A DNA stretch of 64,000 nt, from assembly GCF_021129305.1 (NCBI RefSeq), contig NZ_JAJOMB010000008.1, forward strand, positions 1 to 64,000. The letters run 5' to 3'. The notes beneath the pieces are model-generated. The model was not told the DNA's origin, did not search any database, and saw only the letters and a program-made list of their open reading frames with translations. Position numbers and translations under genes: made by a program. Each line of letters opens with the position of its first letter. Within the stretch, counting starts at the first letter, position 1. This DNA comes from Kineosporia babensis. Its GTDB lineage: Bacteria; Actinomycetota; Actinomycetes; Actinomycetales; Kineosporiaceae. Shown one piece after another: positions 7,736 through 16,010 of this stretch.

Positions 7736-9141
7736 ACGGTGAACTCGGAGAAGTGCTCCTGCGCGACGTCGTCAGGCCGCGGCAGGGGCAGGGGCAGCGC
7801 TTCATCATCGAAGACGCGGATCAGCAGGCGCTTCGGGAGTACCACCAGCTCCGGCAGGAACAGTTCGTCGAGGAGCAGAACCTTTTCGCCGGTAGCGATC
7901 TGGACGACATCGATCAGGACCGACGGACGATCGTGCTGGTTGCGCGGGCCGGCGACGGTTCGGTGCTGGGCGGGGTTCGGCTCGGCCCGGTCGGCGCCGG
8001 TGAGGATATCGGGTGGTGGCAGGGCGGGCGCCTGGTCAGCCGAGGTGGCCTCGGAGTCGGTGCGGCCCTGGTCCGCGCTGCCTGTGCCCGGGCAGAGAGT
8101 GCGGGCGTGCTCCGGTTCGACGCCGTGGTTCAGCCCCGTTATCGCTCGTTCTTCACCAAGCTCGGCTGGGATCACGTCCGGCCCACCGAGTTGGCCGGCG
8201 TCAGGCACGAGTTGATGCGGTGGCCGATTCACCGGATCGAGGCGCTGACCACCGCCACCAAGCGCGATCTCGGTTCGCTGCTGTCAGGCTTCGCTCATGG
8301 CGGTGCGGGTTTCGTCGGCGACGACGGTGCTCCGGTGCCGGACAGCGACCTGGTTGCCGCCTGCGACGCGATTCTGCCGTCCATGGTGGAGCGGGATCCG
8401 GACTGGGCCGGCTGGTGCTCGGTACTGGTCAACCTGAACGACCTGGCCGCGATGGGTGCCTCGCCGGTGGCCCTGCTGGATTCCGTCGGTGCCCGGGACA
8501 AGTCCTTCGCAGCAAGGATTCTCGGCGGCCTTCGGCGGGCCAGCCAAGCGTACGGCGTGCCGGTGATCGGTGGGCACACCCAGCTCGGCGTGCCCGCCTC
8601 GCTGAGCGTCACCGCGCTGGGCCGGACTCCGCAGCCGGTGCCCGGCGGTGGTGGCCGGCCCGGCCAGCGGATCCGGCTCACCGCAGACATCGAAGGCTCT
8701 TGGCGGTCCGGATATACCGGGCGGCAGTGGGATTCGACCAGCCGCCGCAGCACCTCCGAACTCCAGGCGATGCTTGGCTTCGTCGGCAAGAGCCAACCGC
8801 AGGCGGCCAAGGACGTGTCGATGGCCGGTATCGCGGGCACGCTGGGCATGCTGGCCGAGGCCAGTGGGTGCGGCGCGGTGCTGGATGTGGCCGATGTACC
8901 GCGCCCAAGCGAGGCGAGTGCGGGTGACTGGCTGACCTGTTTCCCGGGATTCGCCATGCTCACGGCCGCCGCGCCGGATGCCGGTGAACCCTGGGCCGGA
9001 CCGGCCGTGTCCGCCGCCTGCGGTGAGCTGGTCGTGGGTGAGGGAGTGCAGTTGCGTTGGCCGGACGGGGAAGTCACCCCGGCCGTGTCCGGAGCCGTGA
9101 CCGGTCTGGGTCCGGCCGGGACGTTGAGGAGGCAGGCATGA
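7732..9141 (+). CDS. Fused GNAT acetyltransferase + AIR-synthase-like protein (NitE-NitF)
   Basis: 469 residues; the start is the ATG overlapping the nitD stop. Residues ~30-165 form a GNAT domain (RLVSRGGLGVGAALVRAAC is the acetyl-CoA pyrophosphate loop), matching the Sll0786 nitrogen-starvation N-acetyltransferase. From ~170 on it matches Sll0787, a PurM/AIR-synthase-like ATP-binding enzyme: GWCSVLVNLNDLAAMGA is the conserved dimer/ATP region, and GVPVIGGHTQLG the glycine loop. Cyanobacteria and pseudomonads encode the two parts separately; the fusion is the mycobacterial (MSMEG_0567) form. It implies the acylation and the ATP-dependent step act on one metabolite. Substrate unknown. Confidence 0.85.
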   Translation: MNGELGEVLLRDVVRPRQGQGQRFIIEDADQQALREYHQLRQEQFVEEQNLFAGSDLDDIDQDRRTIVLVARAGDGSVLGGVRLGPVGAGEDIGWWQGGRLVSRGGLGVGAALVRAACARAESAGVLRFDAVVQPRYRSFFTKLGWDHVRPTELAGVRHELMRWPIHRIEALTTATKRDLGSLLSGFAHGGAGFVGDDGAPVPDSDLVAACDAILPSMVERDPDWAGWCSVLVNLNDLAAMGASPVALLDSVGARDKSFAARILGGLRRASQAYGVPVIGGHTQLGVPASLSVTALGRTPQPVPGGGGRPGQRIRLTADIEGSWRSGYTGRQWDSTSRRSTSELQAMLGFVGKSQPQAAKDVSMAGIAGTLGMLAEASGCGAVLDVADVPRPSEASAGDWLTCFPGFAMLTAAAPDAGEPWAGPAVSAACGELVVGEGVQLRWPDGEVTPAVSGAVTGLGPAGTLRRQA

Positions 9142-9974
9142 GCGCCATCACGCTGGGGGTCGTCTCGGCGCCGTTCGACCGCGATCTGGAGGCGGACTTC
9201 GCCCGGATCGCCACGCTGATCCAGCAGGCTCGCGAGCTCGGGGTGAACCTGCTGGCCCTGCCGGAGGCCACGCTCGGCGGTTACCTGAGCGATCTGCGCG
9301 GCAGCGCGCCTCCCCCGCCGGCCTTCCGCCAGGACGGCCCGGAGATCGCGCGCCTGGCCGAACTGGCCGCCGACATGGTGGTCTGCGCCGGATACTGCGA
9401 ACTGGCCGACGACGGTTCGCTCTACAACAGCGTGGTCTGTGTGCACGACGGCCGGGTGCTCGGCAATCACCGCAAGGTGCATCAGCCGCTGCGCGAGGAC
9501 GCGCACTACACCGCGGGCGAGAGCTTCACCGCGTTCGACACCCCGGTCGGCCGGATCGGCATGATGATCTGCTACGACAAGGCTTTTCCGGAGTCCGCGC
9601 GGTCGCTGGCCCTGGACGGCGCGCAGATCGTGGTGTGCGTGTCGGCCTGGCCCGGGAGCCGGACCAACGCCCCCGAGAACATCGAGGACGACCGCTGGAA
9701 GCACCGTTTCGACCTCTTCGACGCGGCCCGGGCCCTGGAGAACCAGATCGTCTGGCTCTCGGCCAACCAGAGCGGGCATTTCGGCTCGCTGCGCTTCGTG
9801 GCCAGCGCCAAGATCGTCGGCCCGGGTGGGGACGTTCTGGCCGGCACCGGGGTCGGTGAGGGGCTCGCGGTGGCGAAGGTGGATGTGGAAGAGACGCTGA
9901 CCGCGGCACGGCGGGCGATGGGGCACCTGCGGGATCGCCGCCCGGCCGCCTATCTGGTCGGCGCCGAGGGCTGA
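9138..9974 (+). CDS. nitC: Nit1-type nitrilase (NitC)
   Basis: 278 residues, translationally coupled to the previous gene by an ATGA overlap. The nitrilase-superfamily triad is complete: E43 (LPEATLGG), K113 (HRKVHQP) and C145 (MMICYDKAFPE). It should hydrolyse a nitrile, or the C-N bond of an amide, through a thioester at C145. In the Nit1C cluster NitC is the enzyme considered to act on cyanide or a cyanide-derived nitrile. A paralogue follows directly (9978-10814) in which E43 and C145 are both replaced by Asp. Confidence 0.9.
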   Translation: MSAITLGVVSAPFDRDLEADFARIATLIQQARELGVNLLALPEATLGGYLSDLRGSAPPPPAFRQDGPEIARLAELAADMVVCAGYCELADDGSLYNSVVCVHDGRVLGNHRKVHQPLREDAHYTAGESFTAFDTPVGRIGMMICYDKAFPESARSLALDGAQIVVCVSAWPGSRTNAPENIEDDRWKHRFDLFDAARALENQIVWLSANQSGHFGSLRFVASAKIVGPGGDVLAGTGVGEGLAVAKVDVEETLTAARRAMGHLRDRRPAAYLVGAEG

Positions 9975-9977
9975 GCG

Positions 9978-10814
9978 ATGGAACGGGGGATCACGATCGC
10001 GGCCGTGGCAGCCAGCTTCGGCCGCGACCTGGATTTCGACCTGGCGCGCATCCAGACCCTGATCGAGCAGGCGCGCAAGGCCGGGGCCGGGTTGCTGGTC
10101 CTGCCCGACGCCGCGCTCGGGGGCTACCTGCCGGATCTGCGCAATCCCTCGCCGGAGGCGCTGCCGCCCGCGTTGGAGCCGGATCACGAGCTGATCGGGA
10201 AGGTGGCGGCCGCGGCGGCCGAGATGGTGGTCTGCGTGGGCTACTGCGAACTCGGCGAGGACGGCGTGAGCCGGTACAACAGCGCGGTCTGCGTGAGCGG
10301 CGACGGTGTGCTCGGGCGTCATCGCAAGGTGCACCTGCCGCGGGGTGAGGAGCAGGCGTACTCCCCCGGCAACGCGTTCCGCGCCTTCGACACCCCGGTC
10401 GGCCGGATCGGCATGCTGATCGACTACGACAAGACGTTTCCCGAGTCCGCCCGGTCGCTGGCCCTGGACGGAGCGGGCGTGCTGGCCTGCTTGTCCGCCT
10501 GGCCCACGAACATCAGCAACCGGGCGCCGCGGATGAGCCAGGACCGCCAGTCCCGGCTGTTCGACCTCTACGACCGCTCCCGGGCGGCCGAGAACCAGGT
10601 GGTACTGGCCTCGGCGAACCAGACCGGCGCGCTGGGCGGGATGCGTTTCCTCGGGCAGGCCAAGGTGGTCGGCCCGGGCGGCGACATCCTGGCCCGGACC
10701 TGGGCCAAGGCGGGCCTGGCGGTGGCCGAGGTGTTCGTCGAGGCGGAGATCGCCCAGGCCCGGCGCGTGCTCGACCACCTTTCCGAACGGCGTCCCGACA
10801 CCTACCTCCGATGA
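9978..10814 (+). CDS. Nitrilase-like paralogue lacking the catalytic Cys and Glu
   Basis: 278 residues, collinear with the preceding nitrilase along its whole length (ARIQTLIEQARK, LGGYLPDLR, AFDTPVGRIGML, DKTFPESARSLALDGA). The catalytic positions differ: Glu becomes D44 (LPDAALGG), Lys is kept as K117 (HRKVHLP), and the nucleophile Cys becomes D149 (MLIDYDKTFPE). Without the Cys a nitrilase mechanism is not possible. The reading frame is intact and the codon use is like its neighbours, so it looks maintained rather than decaying. It may be a non-catalytic subunit of the nitrilase spiral oligomer, a binding/sensor protein, or an enzyme with a new mechanism. Nitrilases assemble through dimer interfaces, which makes hetero-assembly with NitC plausible. 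Confidence 0.85.
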   Translation: MERGITIAAVAASFGRDLDFDLARIQTLIEQARKAGAGLLVLPDAALGGYLPDLRNPSPEALPPALEPDHELIGKVAAAAAEMVVCVGYCELGEDGVSRYNSAVCVSGDGVLGRHRKVHLPRGEEQAYSPGNAFRAFDTPVGRIGMLIDYDKTFPESARSLALDGAGVLACLSAWPTNISNRAPRMSQDRQSRLFDLYDRSRAAENQVVLASANQTGALGGMRFLGQAKVVGPGGDILARTWAKAGLAVAEVFVEAEIAQARRVLDHLSERRPDTYLR

Positions 10815-10827
10815 CCAGGAGTCAGCC

Positions 10828-11109
10828 ATGCCCGAGATGTACTTCCGCGTGACCTGGCCGGACGGCACCGCTCAGCGTTGCTATTCGCCGAGCCTGGTGA
10901 TCCAGGACTATCTGACACCGGGCGAGAGCTACCCGGTGGCCGAATTCGTCCGGTTGAGTGACGAGGCCCTGACCATCGCTTCCGACCGGGTGCGGGAGAA
11001 GTACGGTTTCGCCTGCACCAGCGCGGCGGCCATGCGCGACGAGATCTGGGCCCGGGCCAAGGCCTACGAATCGGGCCAGGTCCGGGTGGAGGGCTTCGAG
11101 CGGACGTAA
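10828..11109 (+). CDS. nitG: MSMEG_0570 family nitrogen-starvation response protein (NitG)
   Basis: 93 residues; ATG preceded by AGGAG about 8 bases upstream. The opening MPEMYFRVTWPDG, then QRCYSPSLVI and a PVAEFVRLSD block are typical of the small protein MSMEG_0570/NitG found in all Nit1C clusters. No catalytic motif is visible; one conserved Cys lies in each half. It is the last gene of the operon. Its role is unknown: a subunit or chaperone for one of the enzymes is a guess. No strong terminator hairpin follows within 100 bp. Confidence 0.85.
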   Translation: MPEMYFRVTWPDGTAQRCYSPSLVIQDYLTPGESYPVAEFVRLSDEALTIASDRVREKYGFACTSAAAMRDEIWARAKAYESGQVRVEGFERT

Positions 11110-11214
11110 GCCCACGGTCGTACGTCCGGCCCGGGAAGAACCGCCTGTGGTCTGACGATCTTCGCCTCGCCCTTCACCAGGATGGTGCCACCACCGAGTG
11201 AGAGGTACGAAGCG

Positions 11215-12057
11215 ATGAAGAAGATCAGCACCGTCTCCGCCCTGGTCCTGGGCAGCAGCCTGGTCGGCGCCGTCCTGCTGGCCCCCACGGCCCAGGCCGC
11301 CGACCTGAGCACCGACCGGACTCTGAGCGCGGCCGCGCTGCCTCAGGTGGGCTCGCAGACCGCCTACGTGCAGCGCGAGGAGACGGTCACGGTCTACCGC
11401 AACGGCAAGGTGCAGGCCAGGGTGACCGCCGAGTCGGCCGCGCACCCCCGGGGCCAGGGCAAGCTCGTGCTCACCGTGGAGGCCAAGAAGGCGATCTCGT
11501 TCAAGGCCGGCCAGTTCATCTGGGAGGACGAGGGCGGCGGCGACAACGAGGCGAGCAACCCCAAGCGCAAGATCAGCGTCCCGGCCGGCACCACCAAGAA
11601 GGTCACGATCAAGTACGACGGGGTGGAGGACGGCCACGTGATCTGGGCCAAGGGCTCGGACACGGTGGTCGGCGCCTGGACCGTCGAGGGCCGCCAGGTG
11701 GAGGGCCAGTCCAAGCTGCTGCCAGCCAGCTACGTGCAGCGCGGCAGCACGGTCACCGTGTACAAGGGTGGCGTGGTCACCGCCAAGGTCACTCCGAGCA
11801 GCGCGAGCTACGCCGACGGCCAGGGCGTGCTGAAGGTCAAGGTCGAGGCCAAGAAGAAGACCACGATCAACCCCTCGTCGTTCGTCTGGGAAGGCCCGGG
11901 CGGCGCCGACAACGAGGCCGTGCCCGGTCAGAAGAAGGTGACGGTGAAGGCGAAGAGCACCAGGACGATCACGGTCAAGTTCGAGGACGTGGCCGACGGC
12001 GCGGTGTTCTGGGCGCCTCGCGCCGATGTCGTGGCCGGTGCCTGGACGATCGACTGA
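11215..12057 (+). CDS. Secreted protein with two tandem ~105-residue repeats
   Basis: 280 residues. The start is set at the ATG with GAGAGGTA eight bases upstream; an in-frame earlier start has none. MKKISTVSALVLGSSLVGAVLLAPTAQA is a clear Sec signal peptide cut after AQA. The mature part is an internal duplication (residues ~48-160 and ~165-280): each copy starts with a YVQR…TVTVY strand, contains a GQG-(K/V)L-x-(V/L)-x-VEAKK block and (I/V)WE…GG(A/G)DNEA, and ends with VVAGAWTI or VVGAWTVE. The domain is rich in beta strands and Lys. I do not recognise the family; a cell-wall or matrix-binding role is only a guess. A perfect hairpin terminator follows. Confidence 0.75.
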   Translation: MKKISTVSALVLGSSLVGAVLLAPTAQAADLSTDRTLSAAALPQVGSQTAYVQREETVTVYRNGKVQARVTAESAAHPRGQGKLVLTVEAKKAISFKAGQFIWEDEGGGDNEASNPKRKISVPAGTTKKVTIKYDGVEDGHVIWAKGSDTVVGAWTVEGRQVEGQSKLLPASYVQRGSTVTVYKGGVVTAKVTPSSASYADGQGVLKVKVEAKKKTTINPSSFVWEGPGGADNEAVPGQKKVTVKAKSTRTITVKFEDVADGAVFWAPRADVVAGAWTID

Positions 12058-12065
12058 CGAGGTGA

Positions 12066-12093
12066 GCCGGGCAGACTGCTGAGTCTGCCCGGC
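12066..12093 (+). terminator. Rho-independent terminator after the secreted repeat protein
   Basis: A perfect 12-bp GC-rich stem (arms 12066-12077 and 12082-12093) with a 4-base loop begins 8 bp after the stop codon and is followed by TTTC. Confidence 0.75.
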
Positions 12094-12117
12094 TTTCGGG
12101 CCCACTACCCTTTCCCG

Positions 12118-12666
12118 GTGGCTCGTCTCATCCTGCTCAACGGCGCCCCCGGCAGCGGCAAGTCCACCCTGGCCAAGGCTTTCACCGCTGATCGGCCGCT
12201 GTCGCTGGCGCTGGACATCGATTCGGTGCGGGGGATGCTCGGCGGCTGGCTGGATCATCCGACCGAGTCCGGCCTGGCTGCTCGCGAACTTGCGCTGGCC
12301 ATGGCCGGGGTTCACCTGCGCAGCGGGCGCGTCGTCGTGGTGCCGCAGTTCCTCGGCCGGCTGGATTTCGTGCTGCGGCTGGAAGCCCTGGCCTTGGAGG
12401 TGGGCGTGCCGTTCATCGAGGTTGCTCTGATCTCCGATGTGGAAGAGGCAGTTTCGCGATTTCTGAGCCGGGCGGACGCGCCCGAGACCCAGGAGCACCG
12501 GGATGCCGCGGCCCTCCAGGAGCGCTCCGGTGGGGTTGATCAATTGCGGACGATGTACGCGCGGCTTCTGGAGGTGGTTGCGGCCCGGCCGGCCACCCGC
12601 ACCGTACTCACCGTGCCCGGCGAGATCGACGTGACCTACGGGCGCCTGCTGGCAGCGATCGGCTGA
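12118..12666 (+). CDS. P-loop small-molecule kinase (AAA_33-like)
   Basis: 182 residues with a GTG start. Walker A is GAPGSGKST at residues 9-17; ALDIDSVRGMLGG is the substrate-binding/Walker-B-like segment after the second strand, and the LISDVEEAVSRFLSRAD stretch resembles the lid arginine region. The layout fits ATP-dependent phosphotransferases such as chloramphenicol-phosphotransferase-like and gluconate-kinase-like proteins. Substrate not predictable. It is convergent with the methyltransferase gene and overlaps it by 31 bp at the 3' ends. Confidence 0.75.
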   Translation: MARLILLNGAPGSGKSTLAKAFTADRPLSLALDIDSVRGMLGGWLDHPTESGLAARELALAMAGVHLRSGRVVVVPQFLGRLDFVLRLEALALEVGVPFIEVALISDVEEAVSRFLSRADAPETQEHRDAAALQERSGGVDQLRTMYARLLEVVAARPATRTVLTVPGEIDVTYGRLLAAIG

Positions 12667-13490
12667 GCACCGGCGTCCAGGTCGATCCTCCGGGCCTGCA
12701 AACGCTGCCTTTTTGCCTCGTACAGAACCACACTCGCCGCATTGGCGGCATTGAGCGAACTCGCCGAGCCGGTCATCGGGATCCGCACCATCCGATCCGC
12801 CGCATCCCGCCAGGCCGCGCTCAGGCCCGCTGTCTCGTTGCCGATCAGCAGCAACGTGGGCTTGGTCAGATCGACGTCGAACACATCCGCGTCCCCGTGC
12901 TCGTCCGTTCCGATCAACTGGACCGGCGCGCTCTGCATCCAGGCCAGGACCTCGCCCGCCGAAGGCACCCGCACCGTGGGAACGGCGAACAACGAGCCGG
13001 TGCTGGCCCGCACCGCCGCCGGGTCGTACGGATCGGCCGCGTGCCCGGCCACCACCACCCCACCGGCCCCGAAGGCGTCGGCCGAGCGGATCACCGAGCC
13101 GAGATTGCCCGGGCTGGTCGGGCGGTCGAACACCACCCCGAGAAAATCCGCTGCGACCTCGATCCGGCTCAGCTCGTCAGCGGGCATCGACAGCACCACC
13201 ACCAGCTCCGCCGTCTTCTCCCCCAGCTCGGCAATCAGCTCACTGCTCAGCGCGAACCGTTCTCCCCCGGCCCTTTCCAGAACCTGCCGGGCCCACTGCG
13301 AGAGCCTGCGCTCACCGTCGAACAGCACCGCCTCGACCGGCCAGCCCTGCTCCAGCGCCACCGTGATCGGCCGCACGCCGTGCACCGGGAACGCCCGTAA
13401 CCGCTGCCGCTTGTTCCGGTTGCTCAGCAGCGCCTGCCACTGCTGGAAGCGGGCGTTACGCGAGGCGATCTTCGGTGATCCCGGCGACAT
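12636..13490 (-). CDS. SpoU/TrmH family RNA 2'-O-methyltransferase
   Basis: 284 residues. The N-terminal ~110 residues form the substrate-binding part and the C-terminal part is a SPOUT knot: motif 1 'DRPTSPGNLGSVIRSADAFG', motif 2 'LLLIGNETAGLS', motif 3 'IPMTGSASSLNAANAASVVLYE'. The conserved Asn, Arg, Glu and Ser/Asn of TrmH enzymes are all present. It should transfer a methyl group from SAM to a ribose 2'-OH in rRNA or tRNA. The precise nucleotide cannot be told. A 31-bp 3' overlap with the convergent kinase gene is visible. Confidence 0.88.
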   Translation of the reverse strand: MSPGSPKIASRNARFQQWQALLSNRNKRQRLRAFPVHGVRPITVALEQGWPVEAVLFDGERRLSQWARQVLERAGGERFALSSELIAELGEKTAELVVVLSMPADELSRIEVAADFLGVVFDRPTSPGNLGSVIRSADAFGAGGVVVAGHAADPYDPAAVRASTGSLFAVPTVRVPSAGEVLAWMQSAPVQLIGTDEHGDADVFDVDLTKPTLLLIGNETAGLSAAWRDAADRMVRIPMTGSASSLNAANAASVVLYEAKRQRLQARRIDLDAGAQPIAASRRP

Positions 13491-13573
13491 CCCGTCACTC
13501 TATGCGAACCCGACCGGATCGGATGGTGAGCAGCAGCGCCGGCCGGCCACGACGTCCTTAATTCAAACAGCAC

Positions 13574-13602
13574 AGGGGGCCCGTGACGATCACGGGCCCC
13601 CT
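13574..13602 (-). terminator. Terminator hairpin after the phytase-like gene
   Basis: A perfect 13-bp stem (13574-13586 with 13590-13602) and 3-base loop lies 11 bp beyond the stop of the minus-strand gene ending at 13614. On the minus strand it is followed by a weakly T-rich stretch. Confidence 0.7.
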
Positions 13603-13613
13603 GCCGAGCCGAC

Positions 13614-15908
13614 CTACTTGAACAGCTTCGAAGCCTTGCCGAGCTTCATGAAGACGGTCTCGCCGGTGGAGTCGTCCAGCGCGTCGTTGTCGGTGGAGAT
13701 GTAGACCTGGCCGTCGCCGCCGACGGTCATGCCCTCGAGCTTCTCCTGGGTCCAGCCGTTGGTGGACTGCAGGGCGGGCAGCACGTCAACGGCGAGCTTC
13801 TTCGGCAGGACCGGCAGAGCGCCGGCCTTCGGATCCCTCTTCGGCAACTCGACCGTGTAGATCCGCTTGATCTTGGCGTTCGGGCCGTTCAGCTTGTCGC
13901 GCTCGATCACCGCCAGCCGGTTCGGGCCGACGTAGGTGACCTCGGACAGGCCGATCCAGTCGCCGTCGGTCGTGGTGCTCTCCAGCTGGTAGCCGAACCA
14001 CGTCCACTTGCCGGTCTTGACGTCGTAGCGGCCGATCCGGGCCACGCCCTTGGGATCGGTGGAGACCTCACGCTGCACAACGACGTACACGTGCTCGCCG
14101 TTCTTGTCGGTGCTGGCCGTAACTCCCTCGAAGCCCTGTGATTTCAGGCCGGCAGCCACGTCGGCCGGGAGGGCGACCGTCTTCTGGACGACGCCCTTGC
14201 GGTCTACCTGGACGAGCTTGTTCTCCGGCCCAGTGGCGCCTTCGACCGCCAGCCAGTAACCGCCCTGGGGACGGGCGTAGATGCCTTCGGCGTCCAGGCC
14301 GACCGCCTTGCCGTCGGCGTCGCGGACCTCGAGGCGCTTCTTGATCACGGCCGGGGTCCGGCTGGTGTCGATGGTGAGGATGCCGGTCGGGCTGTAGGCC
14401 GCGTCGGTCACGCTGACCAGCTCGTGCTTCTTGCCCGGGACGGCGGACAGGGCGCCGAGGGTGCCCCAGCCAATGTCCTTCTTGGACTCGATCTGCGGGA
14501 AGGCGGGCGCCTGCTTGCCGATCTTGAACAGGGTCACGGCGGAGCGCACGCCGTTGTCGGCCTCGTCGGTCTCGCTGGAGACGGCCAGCAGGCCGCGCGA
14601 GGGGATCGGCAGGATGCCTTCCGGACCGTTCGTGGTGGGCAGCACCTGGACGAACTTGGGCTTCTTGGGCTTGTCCACGTCGTAGACGGCGACGAAGTTG
14701 CTGCGCTCGGAGCCGACGAAAGCGTACTTGGTGCCGTTGAACTCGGCGGTGGCCAGACCCTCGGGCTCGACACCCTTGTTGTCGGCACGGCTCTCGGAGT
14801 GCAGGCCGACCTTGATCGCCAGCTTCTCCAGTTCGTTGCCGGAGTCGTAACTGATCTTGCCGGTCCTGGAGTCGAACACCGTCCAGCCCCGGGTGCCGCC
14901 CTTCCAGTCGCCCTCGTTGGCGGTGGCCAGGTAGCGGTCGTCCAGCCAGGAGACGGCGTCGGGCTCGCGCGGCAGGTCGACGATGCTGCCGGTCTGGTCG
15001 ATCTGGCCGTCGTCTTCCACGTCGATGCCCTTGACCGTGGCCTGGCCCGCGCTGAAGACCTTGGTGATCTTCTTGCTCGCGGCGTCGATCAGCACGATCC
15101 CGTTGTTCTCCTGCAGCGTGACGGCCAGGTTGCCGCTCTCGCTGAACGAGACGTACTCGGGCTCGGGGTCGACCGGGGTGTCGATGCCCGCGGCCACCAT
15201 GGACTTCAGCGCCGAGCCGTCCTGGTTCACCAGGTCGACGCGGTGCGCGCTCCAGGTGGCCGGGTCGGATGCCTTCTTCAGGTCCAGGATCTGCACGAAA
15301 CCGGCCGGAAGCTGCGGCAGATCGCCCTCCTCGCCGCCCGCCGGGGTGGCTTCCTCGTCGCGCTCGTTCTCGATCGCGATGGCCACGTGCCGGCGCTTCT
15401 GGTCCACGGCGATCGAGTCGGGCTGACCGCCCAGGTCGATACTGCGCACCCGCTTGCGGTCGGCCAACCGGATCACGTCGACCCGGCCGGAGGGCTCGGT
15501 GTAGCTCTTGCTGGTGTTCACCACGACGAGGACGTGGTCGCCGACCACGGTGACCGAGGTGGGCTCGTCCTCGGAGTCGCCGAGTTCCTTCAGCGAGAGC
15601 GTGCCCAGCCCCTTGACCTGGTCGGGGTCGGAGATGTCGAGGAACCCGATGCGCTTGCCGGCCGCGTCGGTGTAGATCATGGTCTTGCCGTCCTGGGTGA
15701 CGGTGGAGATCTCGGCCACCGTCTCGTCCGCGACTGCGTCGCCCGCCGGGCGGTTCTGGTAGACGGGGTACGTGTCGGTCCGGTTGAAGAACTGCTGCTT
15801 GGTGCCGGCGCTGGCGGACTGGGCAGACGCGGCGACGAATGCCGTGCCGGCCAAGGCGGTGATGGTGAGGGCAGCTGCGGCGCGCACCCCGGTCTGCTTC
15901 TTTGCCAC
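13614..15908 (-). CDS. Secreted esterase/phytase-like beta-propeller protein
   Basis: 764 residues, GTG start with AGGAGGAACAAC just upstream. Residues 1-34 are a Sec signal peptide (hydrophobic AAALTITALAGTAFVAASAQSASA). The mature part is built from repeated propeller-like strands: LDISDPDQVKGLGTLSL, VDVIRLADRKRVRSIDL, ILDLKKASDPATWS, DSIAVDQKRRHVAIAIENE. The C-terminal half has GLDAEGIYARPQGGYWLAVEG and FEGVTASTD, the pattern of the 'esterase-like activity of phytase' domain. It probably hydrolyses an extracellular phosphate ester or binds a ligand outside the cell. A GEEGD/DED acidic content suggests Ca2+ binding. Single-gene transcript with its own terminator. Confidence 0.75.
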   Translation of the reverse strand: MAKKQTGVRAAAALTITALAGTAFVAASAQSASAGTKQQFFNRTDTYPVYQNRPAGDAVADETVAEISTVTQDGKTMIYTDAAGKRIGFLDISDPDQVKGLGTLSLKELGDSEDEPTSVTVVGDHVLVVVNTSKSYTEPSGRVDVIRLADRKRVRSIDLGGQPDSIAVDQKRRHVAIAIENERDEEATPAGGEEGDLPQLPAGFVQILDLKKASDPATWSAHRVDLVNQDGSALKSMVAAGIDTPVDPEPEYVSFSESGNLAVTLQENNGIVLIDAASKKITKVFSAGQATVKGIDVEDDGQIDQTGSIVDLPREPDAVSWLDDRYLATANEGDWKGGTRGWTVFDSRTGKISYDSGNELEKLAIKVGLHSESRADNKGVEPEGLATAEFNGTKYAFVGSERSNFVAVYDVDKPKKPKFVQVLPTTNGPEGILPIPSRGLLAVSSETDEADNGVRSAVTLFKIGKQAPAFPQIESKKDIGWGTLGALSAVPGKKHELVSVTDAAYSPTGILTIDTSRTPAVIKKRLEVRDADGKAVGLDAEGIYARPQGGYWLAVEGATGPENKLVQVDRKGVVQKTVALPADVAAGLKSQGFEGVTASTDKNGEHVYVVVQREVSTDPKGVARIGRYDVKTGKWTWFGYQLESTTTDGDWIGLSEVTYVGPNRLAVIERDKLNGPNAKIKRIYTVELPKRDPKAGALPVLPKKLAVDVLPALQSTNGWTQEKLEGMTVGGDGQVYISTDNDALDDSTGETVFMKLGKASKLFK

Positions 15909-16010
15909 GTTGTTCCTCCTGGTCGTCCCGGTCGGGACAACCGGGCAGCGCGGCGGAGCTTGCCACCACCGGGTTGACCAGGCCCGTCCAGAAGGTGAAC
16001 GGGAATCAAC

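Noticed and set aside
8295-10868. 857-residue open frame on the minus strand opposite the nitrilase genes
   Set aside because: It is the shadow of GC-rich coding on the plus strand: Arg/Gly/Pro/His-rich sequence with no motifs, covering several coupled genes with clear families.
14424-15977. 517-residue plus-strand frame opposite the phytase-like gene
   Set aside because: Shadow of the minus-strand gene, which has a signal peptide and a good ribosome-binding site.
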